A stretch of DNA of 23,355 nt from UMGS75 sp963648435 (GCA_963648435.1 CAVJDT010000030.1:1-23355); one strand, 5' to 3'; shown: positions 14,906-23,222, counted from the first letter of the stretch. Numbers and translations are program-made. The notes: generated from the letters alone by a model not told the origin.

Positions 14906-16807
14906 TTATTCTAATTCAAAGGCTCCTGTATATAATTGATAATACTCACCTTTTTCTTCTAATAGTTTTTGATGAGATCCTCTTTCAATAATTCTACCAT
15001 GATCAAGTACCATTATGACACTTGAATTACGAATTGTGGATAAACGGTGAGCTATCACAAAAACAGTACGTCCTTTCATTAAAGCATCCATTCCTTTTTG
15101 AACTATTGCTTCAGTTCTTGTATCAATTGATGAAGTTGCTTCATCTAGTATCATAACTGGAGGATCGGCAACAGCTGCTCTTGCAATTGCAATTAATTGA
15201 CGTTGACCCTGTGATAAGTTAGTACCATTATTGGTTAGATAAGTATTATAACCATCTGCCATTTTATTAATAAAATCATCAGCACCAGCAAGACGAGCCG
15301 CCATAATGCATTCTTCATCTGTTGCATCTAATTTACCATATCGGATATTATCAAGTACTGTACCTGTAAACAAGTTAGTATCTTGTAAAACGATACCAAG
15401 GGAACGTCTTAAATCAGCCTTTTTAATTTTATTAATATTGATGCCATCATATCTGATTTTTCCATCCGCAATATCATAGAAACGATTAATCAAATTAGTT
15501 ATGGTTGTTTTACCGGCACCTGTAGCTCCAACAAAGGCTATTTTTTCACCAGGATTAGCATAAAGTGTAACATCATGCAAAACCAATTTATTTTCTTCAT
15601 ATCCAAAGTCTACATTAAACATTTGAACCGCACCAGCAAGTTTAGTATATGATACACTACCATCATTATGAGGATGACGCCAAGCCCACATACCTGTACG
15701 TTCTTCAACTTCAACTATTTCACCATCTACTTCTTTAGCATTGACCAAAGTTACATAACCTTCATCTATTTCTGATGGTTCATCAAGTAATTTGAAAATT
15801 CTTCCTGCCCCAGCTAGACCCATAATAACTGAGTTTAGTTGATTTGAGATTTGACTAATATTACCTGTAAATTGTTTTGTCATGTTAAGGAAGGAAAGAA
15901 TAATAGTAATATCTAAAATCTTACCTGATAAACTTACATTTACTACTCCATTATACACCATTACCGCTCCAATAAAAGCAAGAGCCGCATATAAGATATT
16001 ACCAATATTATTTAAAATCGGCATTAACATGTTGGCATAAGAATTAGCCTTATTGGATTGTTCATATAAATCATTATTAACTTTATCAAAATCTTTTAAT
16101 GCTTCTTCTTCATGCGTAAATACTTTTATTACTTTTTGCCCATTCATCATTTCTTCGATGAAACCTTCGGTTTTACCAATTGCAGCTTGTTGAGCTATAA
16201 AATATTGTGAGCTTTTACCACCAATAACTTTAGTGATAAACATAATTAAAATTACTCCACCAATTACAATTAATGTTAACCATAAACTAAAGTATAACAT
16301 AATAAAGAATACACAAATAATGATAATACCAGAAATAATAAATTGAGGAATACTTTGAGAAACCATTTGTCTTAAAGTATCAATATCATTGGTATAATAA
16401 CTCATAATGTCACCATGATTGTTTGTATCAAAGTATTTAATTGGTAAAGTTTGCATGTGATTAAACATTTCTTCACGCATTTTCTTTAAATAACCTTGAG
16501 TTATGATTGCAAGTAATTGATTGTAAATGATACCCGCAATAATTGAAGCAAGATAGAAACAAACAAGTTTTATAATAATTGGTACTATTTGATCTGCCAA
16601 AGTTGGCCAGTCCCAAATATTAGTTTCTTCTGATTTTTCAATTGTATTTTTCAATATCTCTAATACTTGTTGCATAAACAAAGATGGAATAGCTGATACT
16701 ATTGCGTTAATCGCAATAAAAAATAAAGTAATTGGTAATAAAACTGGATAACATTTAAATAAAGATTTTAAAACTCTTCCTAATGCCCCTTTTGGTCTTT
16801 TATTCAT
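14906..16807 (-). CDS. ABC exporter half-transporter, catalytically competent subunit (type IV, MDR-like)
   Basis: About 633 residues. A transmembrane domain of six helices (about 20-345) is fused to an ATPase domain. Walker A GATGAGKTT is near 426, the signature LSQGQRQ near 530, Walker B VMILDEATSSID near 550 with the catalytic Glu, and the H-loop IAHRLSTI near 585. An insert between the two domains (EVEERTGMWAWRHPHNDG) is typical of the larger subunit of LmrCD/BmrCD-like heterodimers. The ATG at 16807 overlaps the end of the partner gene by 8 bases and has GGTGAT upstream; a GTG at 16816 is less likely. With the partner it should form a heterodimeric exporter of drugs, lipids or peptides; the substrate is unknown. 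Confidence 0.93.
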   Translation of the reverse strand: MNKRPKGALGRVLKSLFKCYPVLLPITLFFIAINAIVSAIPSLFMQQVLEILKNTIEKSEETNIWDWPTLADQIVPIIIKLVCFYLASIIAGIIYNQLLAIITQGYLKKMREEMFNHMQTLPIKYFDTNNHGDIMSYYTNDIDTLRQMVSQSIPQFIISGIIIICVFFIMLYFSLWLTLIVIGGVILIMFITKVIGGKSSQYFIAQQAAIGKTEGFIEEMMNGQKVIKVFTHEEEALKDFDKVNNDLYEQSNKANSYANMLMPILNNIGNILYAALAFIGAVMVYNGVVNVSLSGKILDITIILSFLNMTKQFTGNISQISNQLNSVIMGLAGAGRIFKLLDEPSEIDEGYVTLVNAKEVDGEIVEVEERTGMWAWRHPHNDGSVSYTKLAGAVQMFNVDFGYEENKLVLHDVTLYANPGEKIAFVGATGAGKTTITNLINRFYDIADGKIRYDGININKIKKADLRRSLGIVLQDTNLFTGTVLDNIRYGKLDATDEECIMAARLAGADDFINKMADGYNTYLTNNGTNLSQGQRQLIAIARAAVADPPVMILDEATSSIDTRTEAIVQKGMDALMKGRTVFVIAHRLSTIRNSSVIMVLDHGRIIERGSHQKLLEEKGEYYQLYTGAFELE

Positions 16808-18536
16808 TTGTATCACCTACCTTATTTTGAGAATCATATACTTCACGATAAATTTCATTATTTGCCATCAATTCATCATGAGTACCAATCCCTTCAATTA
16901 TACCATTATTCATAACAATAATACGATCAGCTTCTTCAACACTGGCAATACGTTGAGCAATAATAATTTTAGTGGTATTAGGAATATACGTACTTAAACC
17001 TTTTCTAATTAAAGCATCCGTTTTAGTATCAACAGCACTAGTTGAATCATCAAAAATAATTATCTTTGGATTCTTTAAAAGTGCCCTTGCAATACATAAT
17101 CTTTGCTTTTGTCCACCTGATACGTTACTGCCTCCTTGTTCAATATATGTATCATAGCCATTTGGGAAGCTTCTTATAAATTCATCTGCTTGGGCAAGTT
17201 TACAAACATGAATCATTTCTTCTTCGGTTGCATCGTTTTTACCCCAGCGAAGATTATCTTTAATTGTACCACTAAATAGAACATTTTTTTGAAGAACTAC
17301 TGAAACTTCATTACGTAATACATCTAAATCATAGTCTTTAACATTGACACCACCAACACAGACTTCACCATCTGTTACATCATATAATCTTGATATTAAT
17401 TGAATTAAGGTTGTTTTAGCACTACCAGTACCACCAATTATACCAATGGTTTCACCAGATGAAATATGTAAATTAATATCTTTTAAAATCATTTTACTAC
17501 TACCATATTTGAAATCAACATGTTTAAAATCTATTGAACCATCCTTTACTTCCATTACTGGATTTATAGGATTTGTTAAAGTACTTTTTTCATTTAATAC
17601 TTCACAAATACGAACTGCAGATTCAGCTGACATTGTTAACATTACATAAATCATTGATAACATCATCAAACTCATTAAAATTTGAAAGCCATATGTAAGA
17701 AGTGCCGACAATTGATAGTAGTTAACTTCAGTCGCTTTACTTTTTACAATAAAGTATGAGCCGGCTGTAAGAATAAAAATCATAACCGCATTAAGGCAAA
17801 ACTGCATAATGGGGTGATTCCACGCTAAAATACGTTCAGCTTTAGTGAAGTCTTGACATACATCGGTTGCGGCGACATCAAATTTTTGCTTTTCAAAGTC
17901 TTCACGTACAAAGGATTTTACAACTCTCATACCTTTAATGTTTTCTTGAATTGAATTATTTAAATTATCATATTTTTTAAATACTTTTCTAAATAACGGC
18001 ATTGCCTTTTTGGCAATCAATACTAATCCAAATAATAAAATTGGAATTACAAGTATATAAATTAATGCTGTTTTTCCCCCCATAATAAATCCCATCGTAA
18101 ATGAGAAAATAAGCATAAAAGGGCTTCTGATTGCGGTTCTTATTAACATCATAAATGAAAATTGAACATTTGTAATATCGGTCGTAAGTCTAGTTACTAG
18201 TGATGATGTTTGAAATTTGTCAATATTTTCAAATGAGTAAGTTTGAATTTTTCTAAACATATCCTTTCTTAAGTTTTTAGCAAATCCACATGAAGCATCT
18301 GCACAAAACTTACCAGCTAAGGCTCCACAAGTAAGAGATAGTAAAGCCATTGCGATCAAGATAATACCATATAATGCAATAATCTTAAGTTCTGAATTAT
18401 TGTTTAATTCTTCAAATAACTTAGAAACAATAAAAGGAATAGCACATTCCATTATTACTTCAAATGCAACGATAATAGGGGTTAAGATTGTTGGTTTCTT
18501 ATACTCTCTAATACTTTTTGCAAGAGTTTTAATCAT
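16800..18536 (-). CDS. ABC exporter half-transporter, partner subunit with degenerate ATPase site
   Basis: 578 residues: six-helix transmembrane domain (about 15-310) and ATPase domain. Walker A is GGTGSAKTT near 367-375, with Ala in place of the last Gly of GxxGxGK; Walker B is IIIFDDSTSAVD near 490, with Asp where the catalytic Glu should be; the signature VSGGQKQR is intact; the H-loop His is replaced (IIAQRIASV). This is the pattern of the non-hydrolysing half of heterodimeric exporters such as TM287, LmrC or BmrC. The ATG at 18536 has AGAGGTGA upstream. First gene of the operon; the partner follows with an 8-base overlap. The promoter (18573-18600) and a tandem repeat lie upstream. Confidence 0.93.
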   Translation of the reverse strand: MIKTLAKSIREYKKPTILTPIIVAFEVIMECAIPFIVSKLFEELNNNSELKIIALYGIILIAMALLSLTCGALAGKFCADASCGFAKNLRKDMFRKIQTYSFENIDKFQTSSLVTRLTTDITNVQFSFMMLIRTAIRSPFMLIFSFTMGFIMGGKTALIYILVIPILLFGLVLIAKKAMPLFRKVFKKYDNLNNSIQENIKGMRVVKSFVREDFEKQKFDVAATDVCQDFTKAERILAWNHPIMQFCLNAVMIFILTAGSYFIVKSKATEVNYYQLSALLTYGFQILMSLMMLSMIYVMLTMSAESAVRICEVLNEKSTLTNPINPVMEVKDGSIDFKHVDFKYGSSKMILKDINLHISSGETIGIIGGTGSAKTTLIQLISRLYDVTDGEVCVGGVNVKDYDLDVLRNEVSVVLQKNVLFSGTIKDNLRWGKNDATEEEMIHVCKLAQADEFIRSFPNGYDTYIEQGGSNVSGGQKQRLCIARALLKNPKIIIFDDSTSAVDTKTDALIRKGLSTYIPNTTKIIIAQRIASVEEADRIIVMNNGIIEGIGTHDELMANNEIYREVYDSQNKVGDTNE

Positions 18537-18572
18537 TTTTTCACCTCTTTCTTATTTACTTTCTAAATCATT

Positions 18573-18600
18573 ATTATACCATTTTTTTCCAAAAAGTCAA
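18573..18600 (-). promoter_or_regulatory. Sigma-A promoter of the ABC exporter operon
   Basis: Minus strand: -35 TTGACT (18600-18595), 16-base spacer, extended -10 TGG-TATAAT (18578-18573). The tandem repeat begins exactly one base upstream of the -35. The leader is about 30 bases. Confidence 0.85.
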
Positions 18601-18650
18601 ATGTTATAGCAAGAAAAAAATAACAATGTTATAGCAAGAAAAAAATAACA
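18601..18650. repeat. Perfect tandem duplication, 2 x 25 bp, abutting the exporter promoter
   Basis: Copies at 18601-18625 and 18626-18650 are identical. Each begins ATGTTATAGCAAG, has seven A, and ends TAACA. Each copy contains an inverted repeat TGTTAT...ATAACA (arms 13 bases apart), so it could be a dyad operator present twice, or an A-tract UP-like element doubled. It lies between the acyltransferase gene and the -35 of the ABC operon. Only two copies, no spacers, so not a CRISPR array. The rest of the gap (18651-18693) holds only an AT-rich hairpin (18661-18678) that is a poor terminator. Confidence 0.9.
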
Positions 18651-18693
18651 ATAATTTCACAATAATTGCTTAATTATTATTATTTTTTATAAT

Positions 18694-19509
18694 TTATTCT
18701 TTTTCTTTTTTAATATATTGATAGTATGCCATATTACTATAATTGCTTGCCATTTCTTTCAAGTAATTATATGTTTCATCACGTAAATTATTCGCTGCTT
18801 CTTTTATTGACATATTAGGATTAGGATAAACTGGATCACCAACATAAACAACCATTTGAGGTTTTTTTCTTAATTTGTAAATTCCTCTTGGTTTTTGGTA
18901 GGTAACAACCACAGGTATACATGGCACATTATTACTAACTGCGAATCGAAAACTTGTACTAGGGAATGGTCTTATATCTGTATAGTATGGCCATATATGA
19001 GCTTCAGGATAAATCATAAGAGCTTTTTTCTTTTTCATTAACCTAGAGATTGCCCCATTAAGATTTTTTAATGCTCCTGGTGTATCAGGAGTAGGTAGAG
19101 CACCTAAGTCTTTAGTTAGTCTTCGCACAAAGAAAATTGATACTGCATCTTTATTACCGATAATATATGTTCTTTTAGGATGAGCCAAAAATACATGTCC
19201 TAAAAAGGCATCACGTCCACTTGTGTGGTTAGCATACATTATATAACCAGTTTTCTTTAATTTTTTGAGTTTGTGTTTTCCTCTTATTCTAATTCCTTTA
19301 AAAATTTTACCTTCAATATATAGTACTGGTGCCGCAACAAAATAATATAAGATAAAACTAACAACTTTACGAATAGGATTTTTTATTAAATATTCATAAT
19401 TTTCATCAATTGTAACGTTTAAATTAGTCTTAGTATTAAAGAAATCATCATTTAGTTCATCTTCATAGTAAATTATGCGCTCTTTATTTTTCATAGTTTT
19501 CAATAGCAT
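18694..19509 (-). CDS. PlsC-like 1-acylglycerol-3-phosphate / glycolipid acyltransferase
   Basis: Up to 271 residues. Acyltransferase domain with the catalytic HX4D motif in YANHTSGRDAFLG near residue 95, a second block FVRRLTKDLGALPTPD near 130, the EGTR-equivalent block YPEAHIWPYY near 170, and CIPVVVTYQKPRGIYK near 197. A hydrophobic stretch near 47-65 should hold it at the membrane. It transfers a fatty acyl group to a glycerolipid acceptor; the context (galU, glycosyltransferase) suggests it feeds diacylglycerol or acylates a glycolipid. The start is unclear: ATG 19509 overlaps the previous gene by 26 bases, TTG 19503 has the best-spaced AAGGA, and ATG 19494 overlaps by 11. Last gene of the operon. 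Confidence 0.88.
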   Translation of the reverse strand: MLLKTMKNKERIIYYEDELNDDFFNTKTNLNVTIDENYEYLIKNPIRKVVSFILYYFVAAPVLYIEGKIFKGIRIRGKHKLKKLKKTGYIMYANHTSGRDAFLGHVFLAHPKRTYIIGNKDAVSIFFVRRLTKDLGALPTPDTPGALKNLNGAISRLMKKKKALMIYPEAHIWPYYTDIRPFPSTSFRFAVSNNVPCIPVVVTYQKPRGIYKLRKKPQMVVYVGDPVYPNPNMSIKEAANNLRDETYNYLKEMASNYSNMAYYQYIKKEKE

Positions 19510-20614
19510 CCTTAAACATTTGTTCCATTAAAGTGATACAATGATTGATTTCAAATTGTTTACTATATTCTAAATAACGTTTTGATAATTCTTGCTTTTC
19601 TTCAGGATGTTCAATCCAATAATCAATTTTTTCTGCAAGACTTTGGGGATCACCGGCTTTAAATAAGTTAGTTTCTTCAAGAGCAAATGAGTTAGTAGCT
19701 GAGCGAGTACTATCGGATATAACCGGAACTAATCCACATGTGATAGCTTCAAGACATGCAATAGCTTCAATTTCAATATCTGCAGGATGAACATATAAAT
19801 CTGCATTATTAATAATGTCAACTAAATCATGTTGGGAATAAAAGCCAATAATCGGTTTATTAGGAAGTTTTCTACCTCTTTTTATAGTAGCTTTTTCTAA
19901 AGGACCCCTCCCCGCAATAATTAATTGAATTTGATCTTTATATTTTGAAAGGGCAATCGCATCAATTAATAAATCATGTCGTTTTTCTCGTGACAATCTA
20001 CCAATTGTTAGTAAAGTTATTTTATCTTTTAAAACTTCTAATTTTTGAACATCTTTTTTTACGTATCCTTCTTCAACTCCATTGGAGATTACTCTTAAAT
20101 TCATGTCATAACCATTTTCTCTAAGTGTTCTTGCGATAAATTCACTTGGACAATGTACATATGGAACATCGTGATAAAATTTACGATAAAATCTTCGATA
20201 AATAAAACGATTTATCCATTTTACATTTTGAAGTTTAAGATGAGATGTAACATTTTCAGCTTGGCAGTGGCAAGCACTAGTAACTGGAATGTTTAATTCT
20301 TTTGCAATTTTTCTTGCTCTTATACCTGTTTTAAATGGTAACATAATGTGAACTATATCTGAACCTTTAATGGCTTCATAAAGAGTAGCATCAACTGGTT
20401 TTGCAAGTTCAACTCCATTTTTCGCAACATAACCATTAAAAGGACCAAATGACCTTGTTGGTAGGGTATAATATCCTTCTTCATCGGTTTTAAGTGTTGA
20501 TACAACTCTTACTGTATGTCCTCTTTCTTTTAAATGTTTAATTAGGCGTTTCGCGGTTATTGTCGTGCCATTATTTTCTTGTCCTAATACATCTGAAACA
20601 ACTGTAATAATCAT
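19484..20614 (-). CDS. GT4 glycosyltransferase, probable diacylglycerol glucosyltransferase
   Basis: 376 residues with the GT-B fold. The N-terminal half starts SDVLGQENNGTTITAKRLIKHL, which carries the glycine-rich acceptor loop; the linker is LRVISNGVEE near 178; the nucleotide-sugar half has LLTIGRLSREKRHDLLIDA near 205 and the E-x7-E motif EIEAIACLEAITCG near 285. This arrangement fits processive or monoglucosyl-diacylglycerol synthases of Firmicutes and Mollicutes, and an adjacent UDP-glucose pyrophosphorylase supplies UDP-glucose. The ATG overlaps the marR TGA as ATGA, so translation is coupled. No transmembrane helix; basic patches (FIYRRFYRKF) suggest peripheral membrane binding. The acceptor is inferred. 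Confidence 0.88.
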   Translation of the reverse strand: MIITVVSDVLGQENNGTTITAKRLIKHLKERGHTVRVVSTLKTDEEGYYTLPTRSFGPFNGYVAKNGVELAKPVDATLYEAIKGSDIVHIMLPFKTGIRARKIAKELNIPVTSACHCQAENVTSHLKLQNVKWINRFIYRRFYRKFYHDVPYVHCPSEFIARTLRENGYDMNLRVISNGVEEGYVKKDVQKLEVLKDKITLLTIGRLSREKRHDLLIDAIALSKYKDQIQLIIAGRGPLEKATIKRGRKLPNKPIIGFYSQHDLVDIINNADLYVHPADIEIEAIACLEAITCGLVPVISDSTRSATNSFALEETNLFKAGDPQSLAEKIDYWIEHPEEKQELSKRYLEYSKQFEINHCITLMEQMFKDAIENYEK

Positions 20615-21069
20615 AAGTCTTTTCCTTTCTCATTTGATTCTATAATAATTTCATTTATTTTATTTAACATATCAATAAACTTTTTAGATTCTTCCTCTCC
20701 AAGTTTATCAAGAACAAGGCTTGGAAGTCGGTAAATGTTATCATGTTCTGTCACTAACTTTTCTAAGCCTTTTGGTGTAAGTAAAATATATCGATTTCTT
20801 AAATTATGCAATAAAGTAGTTTTTTTAATATATCCAAGTTTTTCCAGTCTTTTGGTTTCTTTGGTGAGAGCTGGTTTTGACATTTCTAGTTTTTCTGCTA
20901 GTTTAGATAAATTAATTATCTTTTGACCATATCCTTCATCAAAGGTTCCTTCTTCTTCAATTGTTAATAATAATAAATAATCACTGGGAGTAATTGTAGT
21001 TTGTAGATTTTTTGAAAATATTTTTTTTATCTTTGTAAATCCTTTAAGTAGTTCATCAATTATTAGCAT
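20611..21069 (-). CDS. MarR-family transcriptional regulator
   Basis: About 152 residues. Winged helix-turn-helix in the middle: LSKLAEKLEMSKPALTKETKRLEKLGYI (about 50-80), followed by the wing LLHNLRNRYILLTPKGLEKL; flanking helices would form the dimer interface. No cysteine is present, so it is not an OhrR-type thiol sensor, and the metal-ligand set of AdcR is not evident. The ATG at 21069 is preferred (GGAAA about 8 bases upstream); a TTG at 21075 is also in frame. It overlaps the end of galU by 14 bases and the glycosyltransferase by 4. Sitting inside the operon it probably controls, it may bind the palindrome at 21950-21962. Confidence 0.9.
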   Translation of the reverse strand: MLIIDELLKGFTKIKKIFSKNLQTTITPSDYLLLLTIEEEGTFDEGYGQKIINLSKLAEKLEMSKPALTKETKRLEKLGYIKKTTLLHNLRNRYILLTPKGLEKLVTEHDNIYRLPSLVLDKLGEEESKKFIDMLNKINEIIIESNEKGKDL

Positions 21070-21931
21070 TTTCAATTTCCTTTTTTATATATTCATAAAT
21101 TTCATCTTTTATATTTTTATCTTGTAAGGCATAAGCAATTGTTGCCTTAACATAACCTGCATGATCACCAATATCAAATCTTGTCCCATTAAACTGATAA
21201 GCATAAACATTTTCTACTTTGCATGCGGCTGTAAAAGCATCTGTTAGCATTATTTCATGAATGTGATCATCTTTAATTTGTTTTAAATAATCAAATACGT
21301 TATTTCTTAATATATATCTACCTACCCCTGCATATCTTGAAGGAGGATTCTCTAATGGTTTTTCAATCATTCCCGTTACCTTCATTTTTTGACTAACTTT
21401 ATCAACTTTAACAATACCATATTTATGACAGTCCTCAAGTTTAACTTCTTTTACGCCAACATAATAGGCGGGACATTCTTTATATTGATTAATTAAATCA
21501 CCAATACCATAACAAGGCTTAGATTCCATTACTAAGTCATCACCTAGAAGCACGCCAAAGTCATCACTTCCTATTTTTTCTTTACAGCACATTATTGCAT
21601 CACCTAAACCTCGTGGTTCTGGTTGAATGACAAAAGTTATTTTTACTTGTTCAATTATTTTTTTTAGTTCATCTAATTCTTTTTGTGGCTTGGTTAAATC
21701 TTTATAATAGTCACTATGCATATTAAAATAATCAATTATGTCTTTTTGATATTCACTAATTACAATGATAATTTCTTCAATGTTTGCATTAATACATTCT
21801 TCTACTAAATATTGAATGGTTGGCTTATTAATAATAGGAAACATTGTTTTATATACGCTTTTTGTAACTGGTAAAAACCTTGTGCCTTTGCCTGCTACGG
21901 GTATAACTGCTTTTTTGATTGTATTCGACAT
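21056..21931 (-). CDS. galU: UTP-glucose-1-phosphate uridylyltransferase
   Basis: 291 residues, normal for GalU/GtaB. Makes UDP-glucose from UTP and glucose-1-phosphate. The nucleotide loop is VAGKGTRFLPVTKSVYK (12-28), followed by PIINKPTIQYLVEEC, then QPEPRGLGDAIMCC near 105, LLGDDLVM near 125 (metal Asp), EKPLENPPSRYAGVGRYIL near 195 and FNGTRFDIGDHAGYVKA near 255. ATG at 21931 with AAGGAG upstream. First gene of a four-gene operon with marR, a GT4 enzyme and an acyltransferase; the pairing points to glucolipid or lipoteichoic-acid-anchor synthesis rather than only wall polysaccharide. Confidence 0.95.
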   Translation of the reverse strand: MSNTIKKAVIPVAGKGTRFLPVTKSVYKTMFPIINKPTIQYLVEECINANIEEIIIVISEYQKDIIDYFNMHSDYYKDLTKPQKELDELKKIIEQVKITFVIQPEPRGLGDAIMCCKEKIGSDDFGVLLGDDLVMESKPCYGIGDLINQYKECPAYYVGVKEVKLEDCHKYGIVKVDKVSQKMKVTGMIEKPLENPPSRYAGVGRYILRNNVFDYLKQIKDDHIHEIMLTDAFTAACKVENVYAYQFNGTRFDIGDHAGYVKATIAYALQDKNIKDEIYEYIKKEIENANN

Positions 21932-21949
21932 TGTTTTTCTCCTTATTGT

Positions 21950-21962
21950 TTAACCGGGTTAA
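21950..21962. promoter_or_regulatory. Palindromic operator (TTAACC-N-GGTTAA) in the galU operon promoter
   Basis: Perfect 6+1+6 palindrome TTAACCGGGTTAA. It sits 5 bases downstream of the -10, covering the expected transcription start, the usual place for a repressor site. The form is that of MarR-family operators, and a MarR gene is second in this operon. It resembles the zinc-regulator AdcR box (TTAACYRGTTAA) but is one base longer. Confidence 0.6.
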
Positions 21963-21967
21963 CTATT

Positions 21968-21995
21968 ATTTTACTCTTATTTTTTTATTTGTCAA
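21968..21995 (-). promoter_or_regulatory. Sigma-A promoter of the galU operon
   Basis: Minus strand: -35 TTGACA (21995-21990, perfect), 16-base spacer, -10 TAAAAT (21973-21968). The start point falls near 21961, inside the palindrome. Confidence 0.8.
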
Positions 21996-22084
21996 GTAAT
22001 AAAAATTAAACCTATTACATCATATTCAAAAATCATATATTCCATAACATAAAGTAATATATCTTATCTAATATTAAGAAAAAT

Positions 22085-22133
22085 AAAACTCCCCTTAGTA
22101 GTAAGAAATACTTACACTTGTAAGGGGAGTTTT
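22085..22133. terminator. Strong terminator downstream of the XRE regulator locus
   Basis: Perfect 13-bp outer stem (22085-22097 with 22121-22133, AAAACTCCCCTTA and its complement) with an inner hairpin (GTAAG 22101-22105 with CTTAC 22111-22115). T-rich runs follow on both strands. It starts 6 bases after the TAA of the regulator reading frame. Confidence 0.85.
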
Positions 22134-22139
22134 TATTAT

Positions 22140-23222
22140 TTACATAGTCTTTCTAATAATATTTAAAAGATTAATATATTCATTCAAATCTTTATATTGA
22201 TTAAATTTATCATCAGTTAATTCTTTTAAGATGTTTTGTTTTAAATTTTCTAAAACTGATGAATAACCACAAACTACTTTACATTCACTTCTATTCATAA
22301 ATGGAGTTTTGATCATATGTGGTTTAAAATTAATAATGTAATCTACAGCTTTTGTAACATTTATTAGATAGTTTTTAATGAGTTCTTTACTATTTGTTGT
22401 TTTAATTTCTAGTTTCATTAATTTAAGGTAATTAAATATTATTGGTACTGCATCATATCCATAATCTCCATCCTTTACAAAAAATAGTTCTTCAATCTTA
22501 ATTAATCTTTCAAGAAATTCTTTTTTATATTCATCAGATGTTTTCACTCTATTATCATAAATAACAAATTCTGATTCACGTATAATTTCACTTATAAAAT
22601 CACTTATATTCATTTGGATAAAAATTAATAATTTATCATCTTTTAAATATCTAGTTTTTATTACATTTCTTGTGAGTAATAGATCATTTGGTAATTGTTT
22701 AGCATAATACTCGGCCTTTTCATAGTTATCCATTTGGGCATATAACTGAGCTAGATACTGTGTTGCGTTAAGTCTAATTAAATTATCTGTTGATTTTGAC
22801 AAAATGCTTTCAGCAAGTTTAATTATTTCATTTGAATATTTTAATTCATTTTTGATTATATTAATGGTATTCATAATATCAATTAAAGAAATTTTTATTT
22901 CATCATTATTTGGTAGTTTCTTGTAAGCCTCTTGTCATAAAGTAAATTCACTTTCGTAATCATTTTTTCTTGCATATTCATTAGCTTGTTCCTTTAAATT
23001 TTCAATGTACTCATCTTGTTTAATAGTTTCTACACCTAATAGTTCATCAACAGTTAGTTCAAAAATATTAGCTATAATTGGTAATAATGTAATATCAGGA
23101 TAAGTTGAACCTTGTTCCCATCTTGAAATAGATTTTGAGGTGGTACCTAGAAGTTCAGCTAATTCCTCTTGAGTCATTCTCTTATTAATTCTTAAACTCT
23201 TAATATTATTTCCTAAATTCAT
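22140..23222 (-). pseudogene. XRE-family regulator with TPR-like C-terminal domain, interrupted by an in-frame TGA
   Basis: From ATG 23222 the frame encodes an HTH_3 domain, meets TGA at 22937-22935 (codon 96), and continues in the same frame for 264 more residues to TAA at 22140. No frameshift is needed. Around the stop the protein reads ...NDYESEFTL-stop-QEAYKKLPNNDEIK..., a TPR-like helix in which Trp (TGG, one base away) would fit well. The C-terminal part is helical (LIRLNATQYLAQLYAQMDNYEKAEYYAKQL), like the ligand or partner-sensing domain of Rgg/PlcR-like or HTH-TPR regulators. The second part has no ribosome site before its first ATG (22874), so it is not a separate gene. Nonsense mutation, sequencing error or programmed readthrough cannot be told apart here. 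Confidence 0.8.
22935..23222 (-). CDS. HTH_3 DNA-binding domain protein (product up to the in-frame TGA)
   Basis: 95 residues if TGA acts as a stop. Residues 4-60 are a canonical XRE helix-turn-helix: IKSLRINKRMTQEELAELLG, TTSKSISRWEQGSTYPDI, LLPIIANIFELTVDELLG. The ATG at 23222 is chosen for its AAAGGAGAAG site; an in-frame ATG at 23264 lies upstream of the expected transcription start. A free DNA-binding domain without its effector part could act as a constitutive or dominant regulator, or be inert. Confidence 0.7.
   Translation of the reverse strand: MNLGNNIKSLRINKRMTQEELAELLGTTSKSISRWEQGSTYPDITLLPIIANIFELTVDELLGVETIKQDEYIENLKEQANEYARKNDYESEFTL

Noticed and set aside
18601..18650. CRISPR-like repeat
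   Set aside because: Only two adjacent 25-bp copies with no spacers and no cas genes; it is a tandem duplication at a promoter.
21950..21962. AdcR/ZitR zinc operator
   Set aside because: The palindrome has 13 bases with a central extra base instead of 12, and the operon contains no zinc transport gene; the MarR protein lacks an evident zinc-ligand set.
22140..22874. Separate gene starting at ATG 22874
   Set aside because: No ribosome site upstream, and the frame continues unbroken back to the TGA of the HTH part, so it is the second part of one gene.
22935..22937. TGA read as Trp throughout (Mycoplasma-type code)
   Set aside because: Genes end in TGA with correct family length (galU, marR, recU), including an ATGA overlap between marR and the glycosyltransferase and a TGA inside a terminator. 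TGG is used for Trp in miaB, cotE and others.
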